From assembly GCA_019358945.1 (NCBI GenBank), contig JAHHIE010000014.1, forward strand, positions 57,421 to 121,420: a DNA stretch of 64,000 bases. The letters are read 5' to 3'. The notes under the pieces were generated by a model. The model was not told the DNA's origin. It saw nothing but the letters and a program-made list of their open reading frames with translations, and searched no databases. This DNA comes from Stenomitos rutilans HA7619-LM2 (GTDB lineage: Bacteria; Cyanobacteriota; Cyanobacteriia; Leptolyngbyales; Leptolyngbyaceae). Position numbers and translations under genes: made by a program. This document shows, piece by piece, positions 42,248 to 51,150 of this stretch (positions are counted from its first letter, which is position 1; every line of letters starts with the position of its first letter).

Positions 42248-45016
42248 TTACATTCCGCTAAGGTCACGCTCAACCACGATAATATTTTCAGTCACTTTTT
42301 CAAACGTGTCGTCATGACTGATGACAAAAAGTTGGCGGAGCGTTTTAAGGTTGGCGATCGCTTCTGCAAGGTGATCGCGGCGAGGTTTATCCATGTTGGT
42401 AGTCGGCTCATCAAAGAACGCAACATCAATATCCGCTAGCACTTTGAGTAGCGCTAGGCGAACGGCCAAAGCTGCACACATTTGTTCGCCACCAGAGAGG
42501 TTGATAAACCGTCGCGGCTGTGCGCCTTCTTGAACGAGAATTTCATATTCACGCGTCCATGTCAGACCCACATTGGGGCGATTTAGCAGTTCACGAAAGA
42601 GCCGATCGGCTTCGTGAGAAACGTTTTGGACGTAACGTTCGGTAATCCGAGGGCCAGCTTTCTTATAGGCATCGCGGGCAAACTTGACAAAGCGTTGATT
42701 TTTTCGCTTCTGTTCTAGGGATGCTTGAGCTTGCGATCGCTTGGTCTGGGTCATTTCCAGCTTGGTCAACTGCTGGTTGAGTGCATCTAAATATTTGAGC
42801 TTGTCGGGCAAACTGGCGTTTAGCGCAATGCTGCGTTCTTTAGTCTGCTGGTAGGCTGTTTGCACTGTTTGAAAGTGAACCGCATCAAAGGTAGCTTGCA
42901 GGCGATCGCGTTCGTCGCTAACAGTCTTTGTGCGTTGCTCTAGAGTTTGCAGTTGGGCGATCGCATCTTGTAACTGTTGGTGCCGCTCTCGCCGACTATT
43001 GGCTAATTTTTGATGCTCTAAATATTCCTGATGGGCTGCTCGATGCTGTTCTCGTAAGGTTTGCTGAGTTTGCAACGCTTCGACTAGCTCTGCAAAAGCT
43101 GTAAGTTGTTGATCGAGCGCCGCGATCGCTTGCTGATCGGTTGCAAACGATGCTTGTAAAGCCTGAATGTTTGTTTGCAGCTCAGGCTCTCGCTGAAGTT
43201 CCTGCTGCCATAAGCGACTCCGGCCACGGGGATCGCCCAGCATCTCTAGATCTTGAGCCAACCGCGTCTGTTGCTTCTGTAAAAACGGTTCTGCGGTTAA
43301 CTGGGTGTGTAGCTCAGTCAGGCTTGCTTGAAGCGCAATGACCTCTTCAGCCCGTTCGGTTCGATCGTTTACAAGACGCTCCAAGCTGGAAAATTCAAGC
43401 TGTTGCTGTCGTGCCCGTTGTAGATCCACCTGAATCTGCTGAAGTTGCTTTTCCAACCGCGCTTCAGAGGTTTGCTCAGCCAAATCTTTAAGAATCAACT
43501 GGAGGGCAGCCAACTGCTGCTGTTGCCAGTTAGCCCCACTTTGAAGGGTTGCCAGCGCCAACGCTAATGGTTCGCTCCACAGGGGAACCGTTCGCTGAAG
43601 GTCTTTGAGCGTTGCCTGGGCTTGTTCGGCTTGGAGAAGGTAGCGATCACCCGCTTCCTGAGACTGTTCTAGCAGTTGCCTCAAATCGGCCTCAAACTGA
43701 GCCGCTGCTGCAATGCGACTAAGCTGCTGCTGATAGCGCTGCTGCTGCTGCTCTAGAGCGGGAATTTGGTGCACGAATGATTCTAGCGATCGCAGTCGAA
43801 GGATACCCTGGTCAAGTTGCGTCATCCGCGTTTGGGACTGAATCAGCCGCTTTTCTTGCTCTTTGACCATGCGTTGCCAGTTCACACAGTTTTGCAGTTC
43901 CTGGTTGAGTGCCTGTAAGGATTGCTCAAGCTGCTGTTGTTGTTCGATCAGCGGCTCCAACTGCACCAGGTCTGTTTTGGTCTGCTGGAGACGATCGAGT
44001 TGATGTGTAAGGGTTGCCAGCTTCGTTTGGCGATCGCGCCGTTGCTCAAGGCTGTACTGTCGCTTTTGCTGAAGTTCACGTTCCGATCGCTGCTGCTGCT
44101 CTAATTCCTTCAAGGCTTCTTCTGCTCGCTTAAACGCTTGAAACGCTTCACGATTCGTTGTGCAAATAGCGACTGCCTGTTCAGCGTCTTGCACATCAAC
44201 CTGCAAACGCTCCGTTAAAGCAGTCTGAGTTTGAATGTGAGCTGTGAGCTTTTCTAACTGACTGTCCAACTGCTGTATCTGCATTGCTTGCGTGCTGAGT
44301 TGCTCAAGCTCATGCTGTAATTGCGTCAGGCTAGTCTGCGCCTGCTGAAGCTCTGCCTGCACTTGCTCGATCGTCTGGTGCTGCTCTTGCTGCTGTTGCC
44401 GCAGCGGTTCCAGTTGCTCTAAGTTTTCGCTGTAATAAGCAATCTCCTGCTCCAGGCTCTCTACCTGGTTTCTGGCGTACTTTTCCAGTTCGCCTAATTT
44501 CTTCCAGCTTTGTTGGTATTCTTCAACTTTTAGAATCTTGTCAAAAATCGGCTTGCGCTTCTCTTTGGTGAGCAAGAAATCGACTGTAAAGGTACCCTGC
44601 GGGACGCCGATCGTGCTGGAAAAGAGTTGGCTCAGATCCGTTCCAGGTGCAACGCCCAAATGCTCACGCAGCCAGGGCATGATTTCTTCTTTAATGCGAG
44701 TGTAGGGTAAGCGTTGATCAAGCTGAGGATCATAAAGCGTGTAGCTTTTGCTAGTGCAGCGCTGAACCTCGTAGGTGCGGTCATCGCGACTAGAGACAAA
44801 GGCAACCCGTACCTGCGCACTGGCAGCCCCGTTGCGAATCAAGTCCTCTTTGTTGTAATCGCCAGCGTAGTCAAACAAAGTCCAGGCGATCGCTTCCAGG
44901 ATGCTCGTTTTCCCAGCACCATTCTCGCCACAGATGGCGTTGGTTCCTGGTTGAAAGGTGAAGTGGCGATCGCTATGCGATTTAAAGTTCTTGAGGCTAA
45001 CCGAGAGAATTTCCAT
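42248..45016 (-). CDS. sbcC: SbcC/Rad50-like SMC ATPase without zinc hook
   Basis: A 922-residue SMC-type ATPase. The N-terminal half of the ATPase head begins MEILSVSLKNFKSHSDRHF and has Walker A (CGENGAGKTSILEAI). A long coiled coil rich in Gln, Leu and Glu (about 175-790) follows. The C-terminal half has the signature LSGGEQMCAALAVRLALLK and Walker B (VAFFDEPTTNMD). This is the SbcC/Rad50 layout for DNA end processing with the SbcD/Mre11 nuclease. No CxxC zinc hook occurs at the middle of the coil, where Rad50 dimerises; the five Cys are isolated. No sbcD is adjacent. Confidence 0.88.
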   Translation of the reverse strand: MEILSVSLKNFKSHSDRHFTFQPGTNAICGENGAGKTSILEAIAWTLFDYAGDYNKEDLIRNGAASAQVRVAFVSSRDDRTYEVQRCTSKSYTLYDPQLDQRLPYTRIKEEIMPWLREHLGVAPGTDLSQLFSSTIGVPQGTFTVDFLLTKEKRKPIFDKILKVEEYQQSWKKLGELEKYARNQVESLEQEIAYYSENLEQLEPLRQQQQEQHQTIEQVQAELQQAQTSLTQLQHELEQLSTQAMQIQQLDSQLEKLTAHIQTQTALTERLQVDVQDAEQAVAICTTNREAFQAFKRAEEALKELEQQQRSERELQQKRQYSLEQRRDRQTKLATLTHQLDRLQQTKTDLVQLEPLIEQQQQLEQSLQALNQELQNCVNWQRMVKEQEKRLIQSQTRMTQLDQGILRLRSLESFVHQIPALEQQQQRYQQQLSRIAAAAQFEADLRQLLEQSQEAGDRYLLQAEQAQATLKDLQRTVPLWSEPLALALATLQSGANWQQQQLAALQLILKDLAEQTSEARLEKQLQQIQVDLQRARQQQLEFSSLERLVNDRTERAEEVIALQASLTELHTQLTAEPFLQKQQTRLAQDLEMLGDPRGRSRLWQQELQREPELQTNIQALQASFATDQQAIAALDQQLTAFAELVEALQTQQTLREQHRAAHQEYLEHQKLANSRRERHQQLQDAIAQLQTLEQRTKTVSDERDRLQATFDAVHFQTVQTAYQQTKERSIALNASLPDKLKYLDALNQQLTKLEMTQTKRSQAQASLEQKRKNQRFVKFARDAYKKAGPRITERYVQNVSHEADRLFRELLNRPNVGLTWTREYEILVQEGAQPRRFINLSGGEQMCAALAVRLALLKVLADIDVAFFDEPTTNMDKPRRDHLAEAIANLKTLRQLFVISHDDTFEKVTENIIVVERDLSGM

Positions 45017-45444
45017 AATCAGTGCGTTCAGTTAGCGACGAGGCGTTGACAGAGCTTTTTACTTAGAAGCATCTTTTGCAGAAGCAACGCATCCGAACAA
45101 TTGTACTATCTATTCTATAGAAGAATAACGTAACTTCTGCTAAGAAGCGTATTGTAGTCGTTACATACTACTAGTTTCACGCCGTCAGCCTCTGCGTTAA
45201 CGCTTACGCAAAGGCTGAAAAGATTAACGAAACAATGCGATCGGCCTGTCGAAATCGCGTGCATTGATACTTTCACGGCTCTCCAAATTCATGTAGTCTA
45301 CAATGCAAAATTTAGAAATACTCAACTGTTGGTACTTGCCTGGTTGATGAATGTATTGTGTTCGTTGATCGCCCTTTACCCGCTTAAGCTAAAGACGGCG
45401 ATCGTTGAGTATAATCGGCGCACTGGAGCGATCGATTAAAGACT
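45017..45444. other. Spacer with a CAGCCT/AGGCTG inverted repeat
   Basis: No gene. At about 45186-45217, CAGCCTCTGCG and CGCAAAGGCTG form an imperfect hairpin around TTAACGCTTA. A related string (CCTACGCATAGGCTGAAAAG) occurs near 495-514, so this is probably another short interspersed repeat. HIP1-type sites are also present. Confidence 0.4.
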
Positions 45445-45840
45445 ATGACCAGTTGGAATGAACCGTTAGAACCCAGTTTTCAGCAAGCACTTGCCAGCCT
45501 TGCCTCCTTTATCGAGCAGGGTTTCAGCCAGCAGAACCAAAAATTAGATGTATTGACTGATCAGATCGGGCATTTCACTGAAGGGCTGACAGAGTTAAGG
45601 ATGGAAGCCCAAGAGCGAACAGCGCAAATGCAGCAACAGACCGCCCAAATGCAGCAACAGACCGCCCAAATGAGTCACATTACGGATGGACTGGCAGAGT
45701 TAAAGACTTTAGTGCAAGAGCAGTCAGCCACAGCGAAGCAGCAAGCACAAGCCGCAAAGCAGCAGGCAGATACGGTGAAGATCCTGGCTGAAAGTGTGGC
45801 AAATCTGGTGGCTTTAGCAAGCCAGAAAAGTCAAGCGTAA
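45445..45840 (+). CDS. Coiled-coil protein with TAQMQQQ heptads
   Basis: A 131-residue, mostly helical protein. Residues about 58-77 contain TAQMQQQ repeated twice and then TAQM, a clean heptad array encoded by a 21-base direct repeat (ACAGCGCAAATGCAGCAACAG-like units at 45629-45671). The remainder (QSATAKQQAQAAKQQADTVK) is also heptad-like, so a parallel coiled coil is likely. No named family recognised; resembles small cyanobacterial tail-fibre-like or scaffold proteins only in general character. Confidence 0.6.
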   Translation: MTSWNEPLEPSFQQALASLASFIEQGFSQQNQKLDVLTDQIGHFTEGLTELRMEAQERTAQMQQQTAQMQQQTAQMSHITDGLAELKTLVQEQSATAKQQAQAAKQQADTVKILAESVANLVALASQKSQA

Positions 45841-45869
45841 AGGCGATCGCAACCGCGATCGTCCACCCT

Positions 45870-46532
45870 TCAAAACTCAATGCCTGCCTGTGCTTTTACG
45901 CCCTGTTCGCGGAAGGGATGTTTGACCAGCGTCATTTCGGTTACAAGGTCAGCACGCTCGCACAATTCCTTCGGTGCACCTCTCCCAGTTAAGATGACGT
46001 GAGAATCAACGGGCTTTTGCTCCAATCCTATTAACACTTGCTCAACGCTCAGGTAGCCAAGCTTGAGCGCAATATTGACCTCATCCAGCAAGACAAGTTT
46101 AAAGTTGGGATCTTGGATGAACGTGAGTGCCTTTGACCATGCTTCCTGAGCTTTTTGGGTATCGCGATCGCGGTCTTGGGTTTCCCAGGTGAAGCCTTCG
46201 CCCATCGCGTGAAATTCCAGTTGTTCACCCCAGTGGCTGAAAGCAGCTTTCTCTGCGGGTTCCCAGGCTCCTTTGATAAACTGAACGATCGCCACCCTGT
46301 AGCCATGACCTAGCGATCGCAGCACCATCCCTAACGCAGCGGTAGTCTTGCCCTTACCGTTGCCCGTATTGACAATGACCAACCCTTTTTCGGCCACCAT
46401 GCCAGCGAGTCGTTGCTCCTGCACATCCTTACGCCATTCCATTTTTTGGCGGTGCTGCTCGGCAGTGAGGGAGGAGAGGCGCTTAGACTGAGCGCGATCG
46501 AAAAGCTGATGATCGGGGGGCAACGTTGTCAC
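45870..46532 (-). CDS. cobO: Cob(I)yrinic acid a,c-diamide adenosyltransferase
   Basis: A 220-residue enzyme that transfers the 5'-deoxyadenosyl group from ATP to cobalt in cobalamin synthesis (CobO/BtuR/CobA type). The P-loop is GLVIVNTGNGKGKTTAALG. The motif FIKGAWEPAEKAA and the strand FKLVLLDEVNIALKLGYL with Asp-Glu are typical. The C-terminal VILTGRGAPKELCERADLVTEM matches the family. Length is normal. It is convergent with the coiled-coil gene 30 bases away. Confidence 0.92.
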   Translation of the reverse strand: MTTLPPDHQLFDRAQSKRLSSLTAEQHRQKMEWRKDVQEQRLAGMVAEKGLVIVNTGNGKGKTTAALGMVLRSLGHGYRVAIVQFIKGAWEPAEKAAFSHWGEQLEFHAMGEGFTWETQDRDRDTQKAQEAWSKALTFIQDPNFKLVLLDEVNIALKLGYLSVEQVLIGLEQKPVDSHVILTGRGAPKELCERADLVTEMTLVKHPFREQGVKAQAGIEF

Positions 46533-47472
46533 AATGAACTCTTTGCATCATTGTAATCATTCTACTGCGACTGTTCACCGACTACTGACCGCTTTACCCT
46601 TATTGCACTCATCCCACCTGACCAACGAATGCACGTCTTTGATGTTGCCTACACTACAGTCCGCGACAAATGATGAAAAAATCATCCCTTTGGTGAAGAA
46701 CCGTTGAAACATTAGTGCTAGATTAATGGTGCTAGTGTTTGAAGGTTGTGTAAAAGCATTGAAACTTCCTTCCTTGACCGGGTATCCCTGGAGACCGCTC
46801 TGGTACCTGGAGATGAAATTGAAGCGGAAGCGGCAATGCGATCCCGCGCTATCCTGGGTTGATCGCTGTGAAGCGCCCAGTATGAGCTGACCGACCTGTA
46901 ACTATAAGGTTCACGCGCTGTAGAGATTGGCTTAAATCATTCCTTAGTGAGTCATTTTTCTTCTCTGCGGTATGTGAACTGGGTCGGTCAAGTTCTCTAT
47001 AGGAGAATTTTTGAACTAAATGCAGGATGAGTTTTTGTGCGTTGCTGCCTGTTTGCAGCAAGTCAGCGAGGTGTACAAAGCTTTGATCGCAGAGACGATG
47101 CACGATCGCCAGGTTGAGTGCACGATCGTCATCTAACGATCGTCATCTAACTGTCGTCGTCTAAATCCAGATGCCTTTGCGCTTGCATGACGTGGGTAAA
47201 GGCGCGATCGCAACCCGTCTGGGCGCACAAATTAAATCGCACAGATATCAGGTTTTCTACTTTGCCCTCTTAGTCGGGAAACCTGGAGATGAGTGTGCTG
47301 AGTTGCAGCCTGCCATTGTCCGCCCTGCTTTTTGAACAGCCCCATTTGGGGTTGCCCCCACTTCCGCTTGCAATAGCTACCTCATTTTTGGTTGGGGTAC
47401 TGGTTACGTTGAGGTGCTGTCTGTAAACCCTCTCTATTCTTTTATGCTGTCCACTCTTGTTGGAGTCAACCC
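46533..47472. other. 940-base spacer without an identifiable gene
   Basis: The largest gene-free stretch in the window. It includes tandem CGATCGTCATCTAA-like units near 47126-47160, a TTGGGGT/CCCCATTT-rich part near 47340-47370, and HIP1 sites. A reverse frame at 46849-47103 has no recognisable motif. A short forward stretch near 46781-46861 reads VSLETALVPGDEIEAEAAM, which looks coding-like but lacks start and length. It may be a gene remnant. A small RNA cannot be excluded. Confidence 0.4.
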
Positions 47473-48678
47473 ATGTCGAAATTGCTCAGTCACAAAATCG
47501 CACCCTCCCCCATGCCTGCTTCGATTAGCGTCGTTGACCTGATTGATGGCTACTTTACGGCATACAACTCGGCTCGTTTGCGTGAAATCTGCCACCTGTT
47601 GAGCCGCGAAGTGATGCAACCAGGTGTGACGGTCGGGTTGAGCTTATCGGGTGCCATGACCCCCGCAGGTTTTGGCGTTTCTGTTCTCGCACCACTGATG
47701 CGTCACGGCTTTGTGGATTGGATCATCAGCACAGGCGCAAATCTGTATCACGATATGCACTATGGGTTGGGATTGGAGCTTTACTCCAGCAGCCCCTTCT
47801 TAGACGATGTGAAACTGCGGCAGGAAGGTCGCATTCGCATTTACGACATTGTGTTTGACTATGATGTGCTGCTGGAAACTGATGCCTTCTTGCGCGAATT
47901 GCTCAAGGCAGAACCCTTCCAAAAGCGCATGAGTACCGCAGAGTTTCACTACCTGCTGGGTAAATATGTGAGCGAGGTGGAAAAGCAAGTGGGCGTGAAA
48001 AATTCCTGCTTGCTGGCGACGGCGTATGAGTGTGGTGTACCGATTTACACCTCGTCTCCAGGGGACAGTTCTATCGGCATGAACATCGCCGCGATCGCCC
48101 TGGAAGGTTCCCAACTCGTCCTTGATCCGTCGCTAGACGTGAACGAAACTGCCGCGATCGCCTATGCTGCCCGCGAAACTGATGTTCCTGGAGTTGAAGG
48201 CAAAAGCGCCGCGTTAATTATTGGTGGTGGTAGCCCCAAAAACTTCTTACTGCAAACGCAGCCTCAACTACATGAGGTGTTGGGCTTAGAAGAGCAAGGA
48301 CATGACTACTTTATTCAGGTAACGGATGCGCGTCCTGATACGGGTGGGTTGTCCGGTGCCACACCAAGCGAAGCCGTCAGTTGGGGCAAGGTTGATCCCG
48401 ATGAGTTGCCTAACACGATCGTTTGCTATACCGACAGCACGATCGCATTACCTATCATGACCGCTTATGTGATTGATCAGTGCGAAGCCCGTCCACTGAA
48501 GCGGCTGTACGATCGACGAGAAGCGCTGTTAGCCAAACTCCAGGCTGACTATCTCGCTGCTAAGGCAAACCCCACGCACTCGGTATCATCCCCTATCCCA
48601 GTTGTGGAACCTGCTGCACGGGAATTGGTGGCAACATATCCCTGTGGTACACCCATTCGCAACGGGCACCGGAAGTAG
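47473..48678 (+). CDS. Deoxyhypusine synthase-like protein
   Basis: A 401-residue protein of the deoxyhypusine synthase family. Visible are [38 protein letters not shown], the NAD-binding [11 protein letters not shown], and the active-site lysine segment [10 protein letters not shown] with Lys306, which corresponds to the enamine/imine lysine of true DHS. Bacteria lack eIF5A, and bacterial family members make homospermidine or related polyamines, so an NAD-dependent polyamine-forming role is the best guess. The C-terminal 50 residues are an unconserved-looking tail. Confidence 0.85.
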   Translation: MSKLLSHKIAPSPMPASISVVDLIDGYFTAYNSARLREICHLLSREVMQPGVTVGLSLSGAMTPAGFGVSVLAPLMRHGFVDWIISTGANLYHDMHYGLGLELYSSSPFLDDVKLRQEGRIRIYDIVFDYDVLLETDAFLRELLKAEPFQKRMSTAEFHYLLGKYVSEVEKQVGVKNSCLLATAYECGVPIYTSSPGDSSIGMNIAAIALEGSQLVLDPSLDVNETAAIAYAARETDVPGVEGKSAALIIGGGSPKNFLLQTQPQLHEVLGLEEQGHDYFIQVTDARPDTGGLSGATPSEAVSWGKVDPDELPNTIVCYTDSTIALPIMTAYVIDQCEARPLKRLYDRREALLAKLQADYLAAKANPTHSVSSPIPVVEPAARELVATYPCGTPIRNGHRK

Positions 48679-48688
48679 GAACCATTTG

Positions 48689-48713
48689 TAGGGACGTTGC
48701 ATTAACGTCCCTA
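48689..48713. terminator. Hairpin between convergent genes
   Basis: TAGGGACGTT-GCATT-AACGTCCCTA is a perfect 10-base stem lying 11 bases after the DHS-like stop and 7 bases before the esterase stop. In this convergent gap it could act as a bidirectional terminator. The sequence TAGGGACGTT...AACGTCCCTA is also a common cyanobacterial interspersed palindrome, so it may be a repeat used as a terminator. Confidence 0.5.
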
Positions 48714-48719
48714 TGGAAC

Positions 48720-49352
48720 CTATACAGCGCAAAAGGCTTGAATTGCCTGCCAAGTTTCGGTACTAACATCCGTCAGGCCATGATCGCTGTCCAGTTCCAC
48801 TAGCTCCACCCAGAGACGGCTTTTTGCAAAGTCAAGGCTGGCTTGTAGGGGAATCACGTCGTCATGCTTGCCGTGCAAAATGAGGGTGGGGAGCGATCGC
48901 GCGATCGTCTCCTCTCGATACTGCATCGCATCCGTCACAAAGCCGTAGCTAAGGGGTAGTTTCTTTGCTTCACCATAGTGGTAAATCGGAAGATATCCGT
49001 CTGTTAGCCACTGATTTACCTGCACGTCACCTAAGCGATGTAGCCAGTGATTCAGAAAGCCGAAGGCAGGCGCTAGTAAAACGAGGCGATCGACCTGCAT
49101 ATGCTTTTCCCCTAACCATGCAGCGGTCAAGCCTCCAAAGCTAGAACCGATCAGCGTTACGGGTTCTTGTGCGCGTGGAAACAGTGCTTCTACCTGCTGG
49201 ATCTGACGGCTGAGCGTGAGATGGGTAAAGTCGCCCTGATTGAGATCGGGAATGATTAAAGGGACATTAAGGCTAGCAAAGCGATCGCTCAAATCCCTTG
49301 CCTTTGACGATCTTGGACTCGATGCAAACCCGTGAAGGTAGATATACCGCAT
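48720..49352 (-). CDS. YqiA/YcfP-like alpha/beta-hydrolase (putative esterase)
   Basis: From ATG 49352 a 210-residue alpha/beta-hydrolase, MRYIYLHGFASSPRSSKA. The nucleophile elbow is LIGSSFGGLTAAW (Ser in GSSFGG), the acid is in LILHGKHDDVIPL, and the His in LDSDHGLTD. This is the UPF0227/YqiA esterase type. A longer frame to 49379 adds nine residues without family support. A family A element half copy lies just upstream of the start. Confidence 0.82.
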   Translation of the reverse strand: MRYIYLHGFASSPRSSKARDLSDRFASLNVPLIIPDLNQGDFTHLTLSRQIQQVEALFPRAQEPVTLIGSSFGGLTAAWLGEKHMQVDRLVLLAPAFGFLNHWLHRLGDVQVNQWLTDGYLPIYHYGEAKKLPLSYGFVTDAMQYREETIARSLPTLILHGKHDDVIPLQASLDFAKSRLWVELVELDSDHGLTDVSTETWQAIQAFCAV

Positions 49353-49385
49353 ACCGTTCGTTTGATGTTCTGACTGCAATTCATC

Positions 49386-49433
49386 AGAACTTACCCATTT
49401 TGACCAAAACCTTGGAGGTTTAAGCGACTATAT
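49386..49433 (+). mobile_element. MITE-like element, family A, truncated copy
   Basis: AGAACTTACCCATTTTGACC followed by AAAACCTTGGAGGTTTAAGCG matches the left half of the 52995-53095 copy. The right half with the second inverted end is missing. It lies in the promoter region of the esterase gene. Confidence 0.55.
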
Positions 49434-49446
49434 TTCAAAGAGCCGT

Positions 49447-49731
49447 TTATAAATCAGCGAAATTGGTAGCTGTGCGGTAAATTTCTTCTTGCACAAGTTG
49501 GATGGCAAGGCAATGGACACCCAGCACGATCCGCACATACCACCGCAGTTGATCAATCTGGCTGAGCAACTGATCGACCACTTCTAGCTCTAAACAATGG
49601 ATGATGAGCGTTTTGTTGTCATCTAAACACAGTGAACATGACAGGAGCGAGCTGAAAAAGAAGGAACGGAAGCGTTGCAGTCGGTACTGTTCCAGCAAAA
49701 GTAAATCGACGGTGGTGAGTTCTAAAAGCAT
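49447..49731 (-). CDS. Small protein of unknown function downstream of the Spy-like operon
   Basis: From ATG 49731, preceded by GAGGGAG, a 94-residue protein: MLLELTTVDLLLLEQYRL, then LIIHCLELEVVDQLLSQIDQL and VLGVHCLAIQLVQEEIYRT. The frame is open to 49923, but the upstream part overlaps the neighbouring gene and looks non-coding. Soluble, helical with alternating Leu/Ile. No recognised domain. It is the last gene of a reverse run that begins with the ECF sigma factor. Confidence 0.6.
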   Translation of the reverse strand: MLLELTTVDLLLLEQYRLQRFRSFFFSSLLSCSLCLDDNKTLIIHCLELEVVDQLLSQIDQLRWYVRIVLGVHCLAIQLVQEEIYRTATNFADL

Positions 49732-49759
49732 GGCTCCCTCAAAAGAGACTCTGTGCAGA

Positions 49760-50128
49760 CTATTTGTACATAAACTCTGGGCTACCCAGGATGAAAGCGG
49801 CTCGAAGTTGAGGCGAATAGATGACGATCGCGCGGATAGCCGAAACCACACGCTGGGAAGGAGCTTTGAACTTAACGCTGTTGTATTGAGTCTGGCAAAA
49901 TTCTGCCTGGTGGAAAAGGGCATTTAGTACTGAGCAAACAGTGCCATTGGTGGTCAGGGCTGTGTTTGTCAGGCGATCGACCAGGGACTTCGGTGGGTTG
50001 CCACTCACAAAATACTGTGTGATCTCGTAGCTGATGTGTCGCACCGTTATCAAACTCTCGGTAAACAGATCTAGCGCTGTCTCACCTGCTTTGGTCAGCC
50101 AATCACGACCACCTGTTGGCTCTGTCAT
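49760..50128 (-). CDS. Small protein coupled to the Spy-like gene
   Basis: A 122-residue protein (MTEPTGGRDWLTKAGETALDL, FTESLITVRHISYEITQYFVSG, then DRLTNTALTTNGTVCSVLNAL). The start overlaps the end of the Spy-like gene by four bases (ATGA-type coupling at 50125-50128). No membrane segment or known motif. The coupling argues that it belongs to the same stress operon. Function unknown. Confidence 0.65.
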   Translation of the reverse strand: MTEPTGGRDWLTKAGETALDLFTESLITVRHISYEITQYFVSGNPPKSLVDRLTNTALTTNGTVCSVLNALFHQAEFCQTQYNSVKFKAPSQRVVSAIRAIVIYSPQLRAAFILGSPEFMYK

Positions 50129-50649
50129 AGCGGGCCGCGTTCACCACGCTGCGGTCGATCGCCCGATGATTGGCGCTTCAGCATGCGACTAGCAAACTTG
50201 CGACGTTGTTCAGGATTCAGCACATTTCGGGTTGCCAGAATGCTCTCAAACTGGGCATCCGCCACTTGTTGCTTCAGCGTTTTGACCTGGTTGTACTTTG
50301 CTCGGATCTGAGCTTCGGTAGCATCTCCAGCCATCAGCGCCTGTAACTCCTGCCTGGACTGACGAACAGCCTGTCGCCCTTGGCCGATTTTGTCCTGATA
50401 CTGATTGCGAATAGCACGCATTTTCTGCACCTGGTCAGCACTCAGATTCAGATCCTTTAGCCAACCGTCCCTATGGTTAGGCGACATTTGATCAGGCGTT
50501 GCTTGGTTAGACGGCGTTTGGCTAGGCGATGCTGTCGGCGTTTGAGCGATCGGCTGTAACCGCAGCAAAGGATTGGCGATCGCAACCGCGCCTCCAAGCA
50601 ACACAACCGCAGCAGCAAGGATCGAAAGATGACGGGGAGACATGGACAA
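50125..50649 (-). CDS. Spy/CpxP-like periplasmic protein (LTXXQ type)
   Basis: A 174-residue protein with a signal peptide (about 1-27; LSILAAAVVLLGGAVAIAN), a Pro/Thr/Gln linker, then a helical domain. The domain contains LNLSADQVQKMRAIRNQYQDKI and, later, NVLNPEQRRKFASRM. Both repeats follow the LTxxQ pattern of Spy and CpxP chaperone-like stress proteins. It lies downstream of an ECF sigma/anti-sigma pair, with a low-complexity gap of about 120 bases, and overlaps the next gene by four bases. A role in sensing or relieving envelope or metal stress is inferred. Confidence 0.8.
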   Translation of the reverse strand: MSMSPRHLSILAAAVVLLGGAVAIANPLLRLQPIAQTPTASPSQTPSNQATPDQMSPNHRDGWLKDLNLSADQVQKMRAIRNQYQDKIGQGRQAVRQSRQELQALMAGDATEAQIRAKYNQVKTLKQQVADAQFESILATRNVLNPEQRRKFASRMLKRQSSGDRPQRGERGPL

Positions 50650-50772
50650 TCACTTCCTTGGAAGGGATGAGGGACGAAAGGGGAGGGATAGGGAAGAGTT
50701 TTGAGTTAAGAGTTTTGAGTTGATGCTGACTCCTGACTTCTGACTCCTAATTTCTGACCAAAAACTAACAAC

Positions 50773-51150
50773 TCAATTCGTTGTACCTTCATTAAACAGG
50801 GGCAACTCTTCATCCGTGCTGCTACTGTTGACGGTGCCTTGCCAGTTGCTTTCCATAAACGCTTGCAGGCTGGCGAGATCGGTCGCACTGGGTTTGGCTG
50901 GCACCAGCGTGTGGTAGCCCACCAAAGTTGCTACAAGCCCGGCGGCAAGTGTCGGTGGCACTAACCAAACTAGCGATCGCCTAACACGTGGCTGCGATCG
51001 CTGAAACACGACCACGTTTTGCTGTGTTGGCAGGGCATCAATCGTGTCAAACAACCGCGACTCCAACGCAGGATCAGGTGGGGGCGCTTGGGGACGGTGC
51101 TGCTTCAGGAAAGCGACCAACTCGTGGTCATCATTCGGGAATTGGCTCAT
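50773..51150 (-). CDS. Membrane anti-sigma factor
   Basis: A 125-residue protein with a cytoplasmic N-terminal region (DDHELVAFLKQHRP..., LESRLFDTIDALP), one membrane helix at about 58-80 (LVWLVPPTLAAGLVATLVGY) and a short periplasmic tail. This is the layout of an anti-sigma factor that holds its sigma factor at the membrane. The HxxxCxxC zinc motif is absent. It overlaps the sigma factor gene by four bases, the usual sigma/anti-sigma coupling. Confidence 0.78.
   Translation of the reverse strand: MSQFPNDDHELVAFLKQHRPQAPPPDPALESRLFDTIDALPTQQNVVVFQRSQPRVRRSLVWLVPPTLAAGLVATLVGYHTLVPAKPSATDLASLQAFMESNWQGTVNSSSTDEELPLFNEGTTN

Noticed and set aside
46849..47103. Reverse 84-residue frame in the long spacer
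   Set aside because: No recognisable domain or ribosome-binding site and composition like a random frame.
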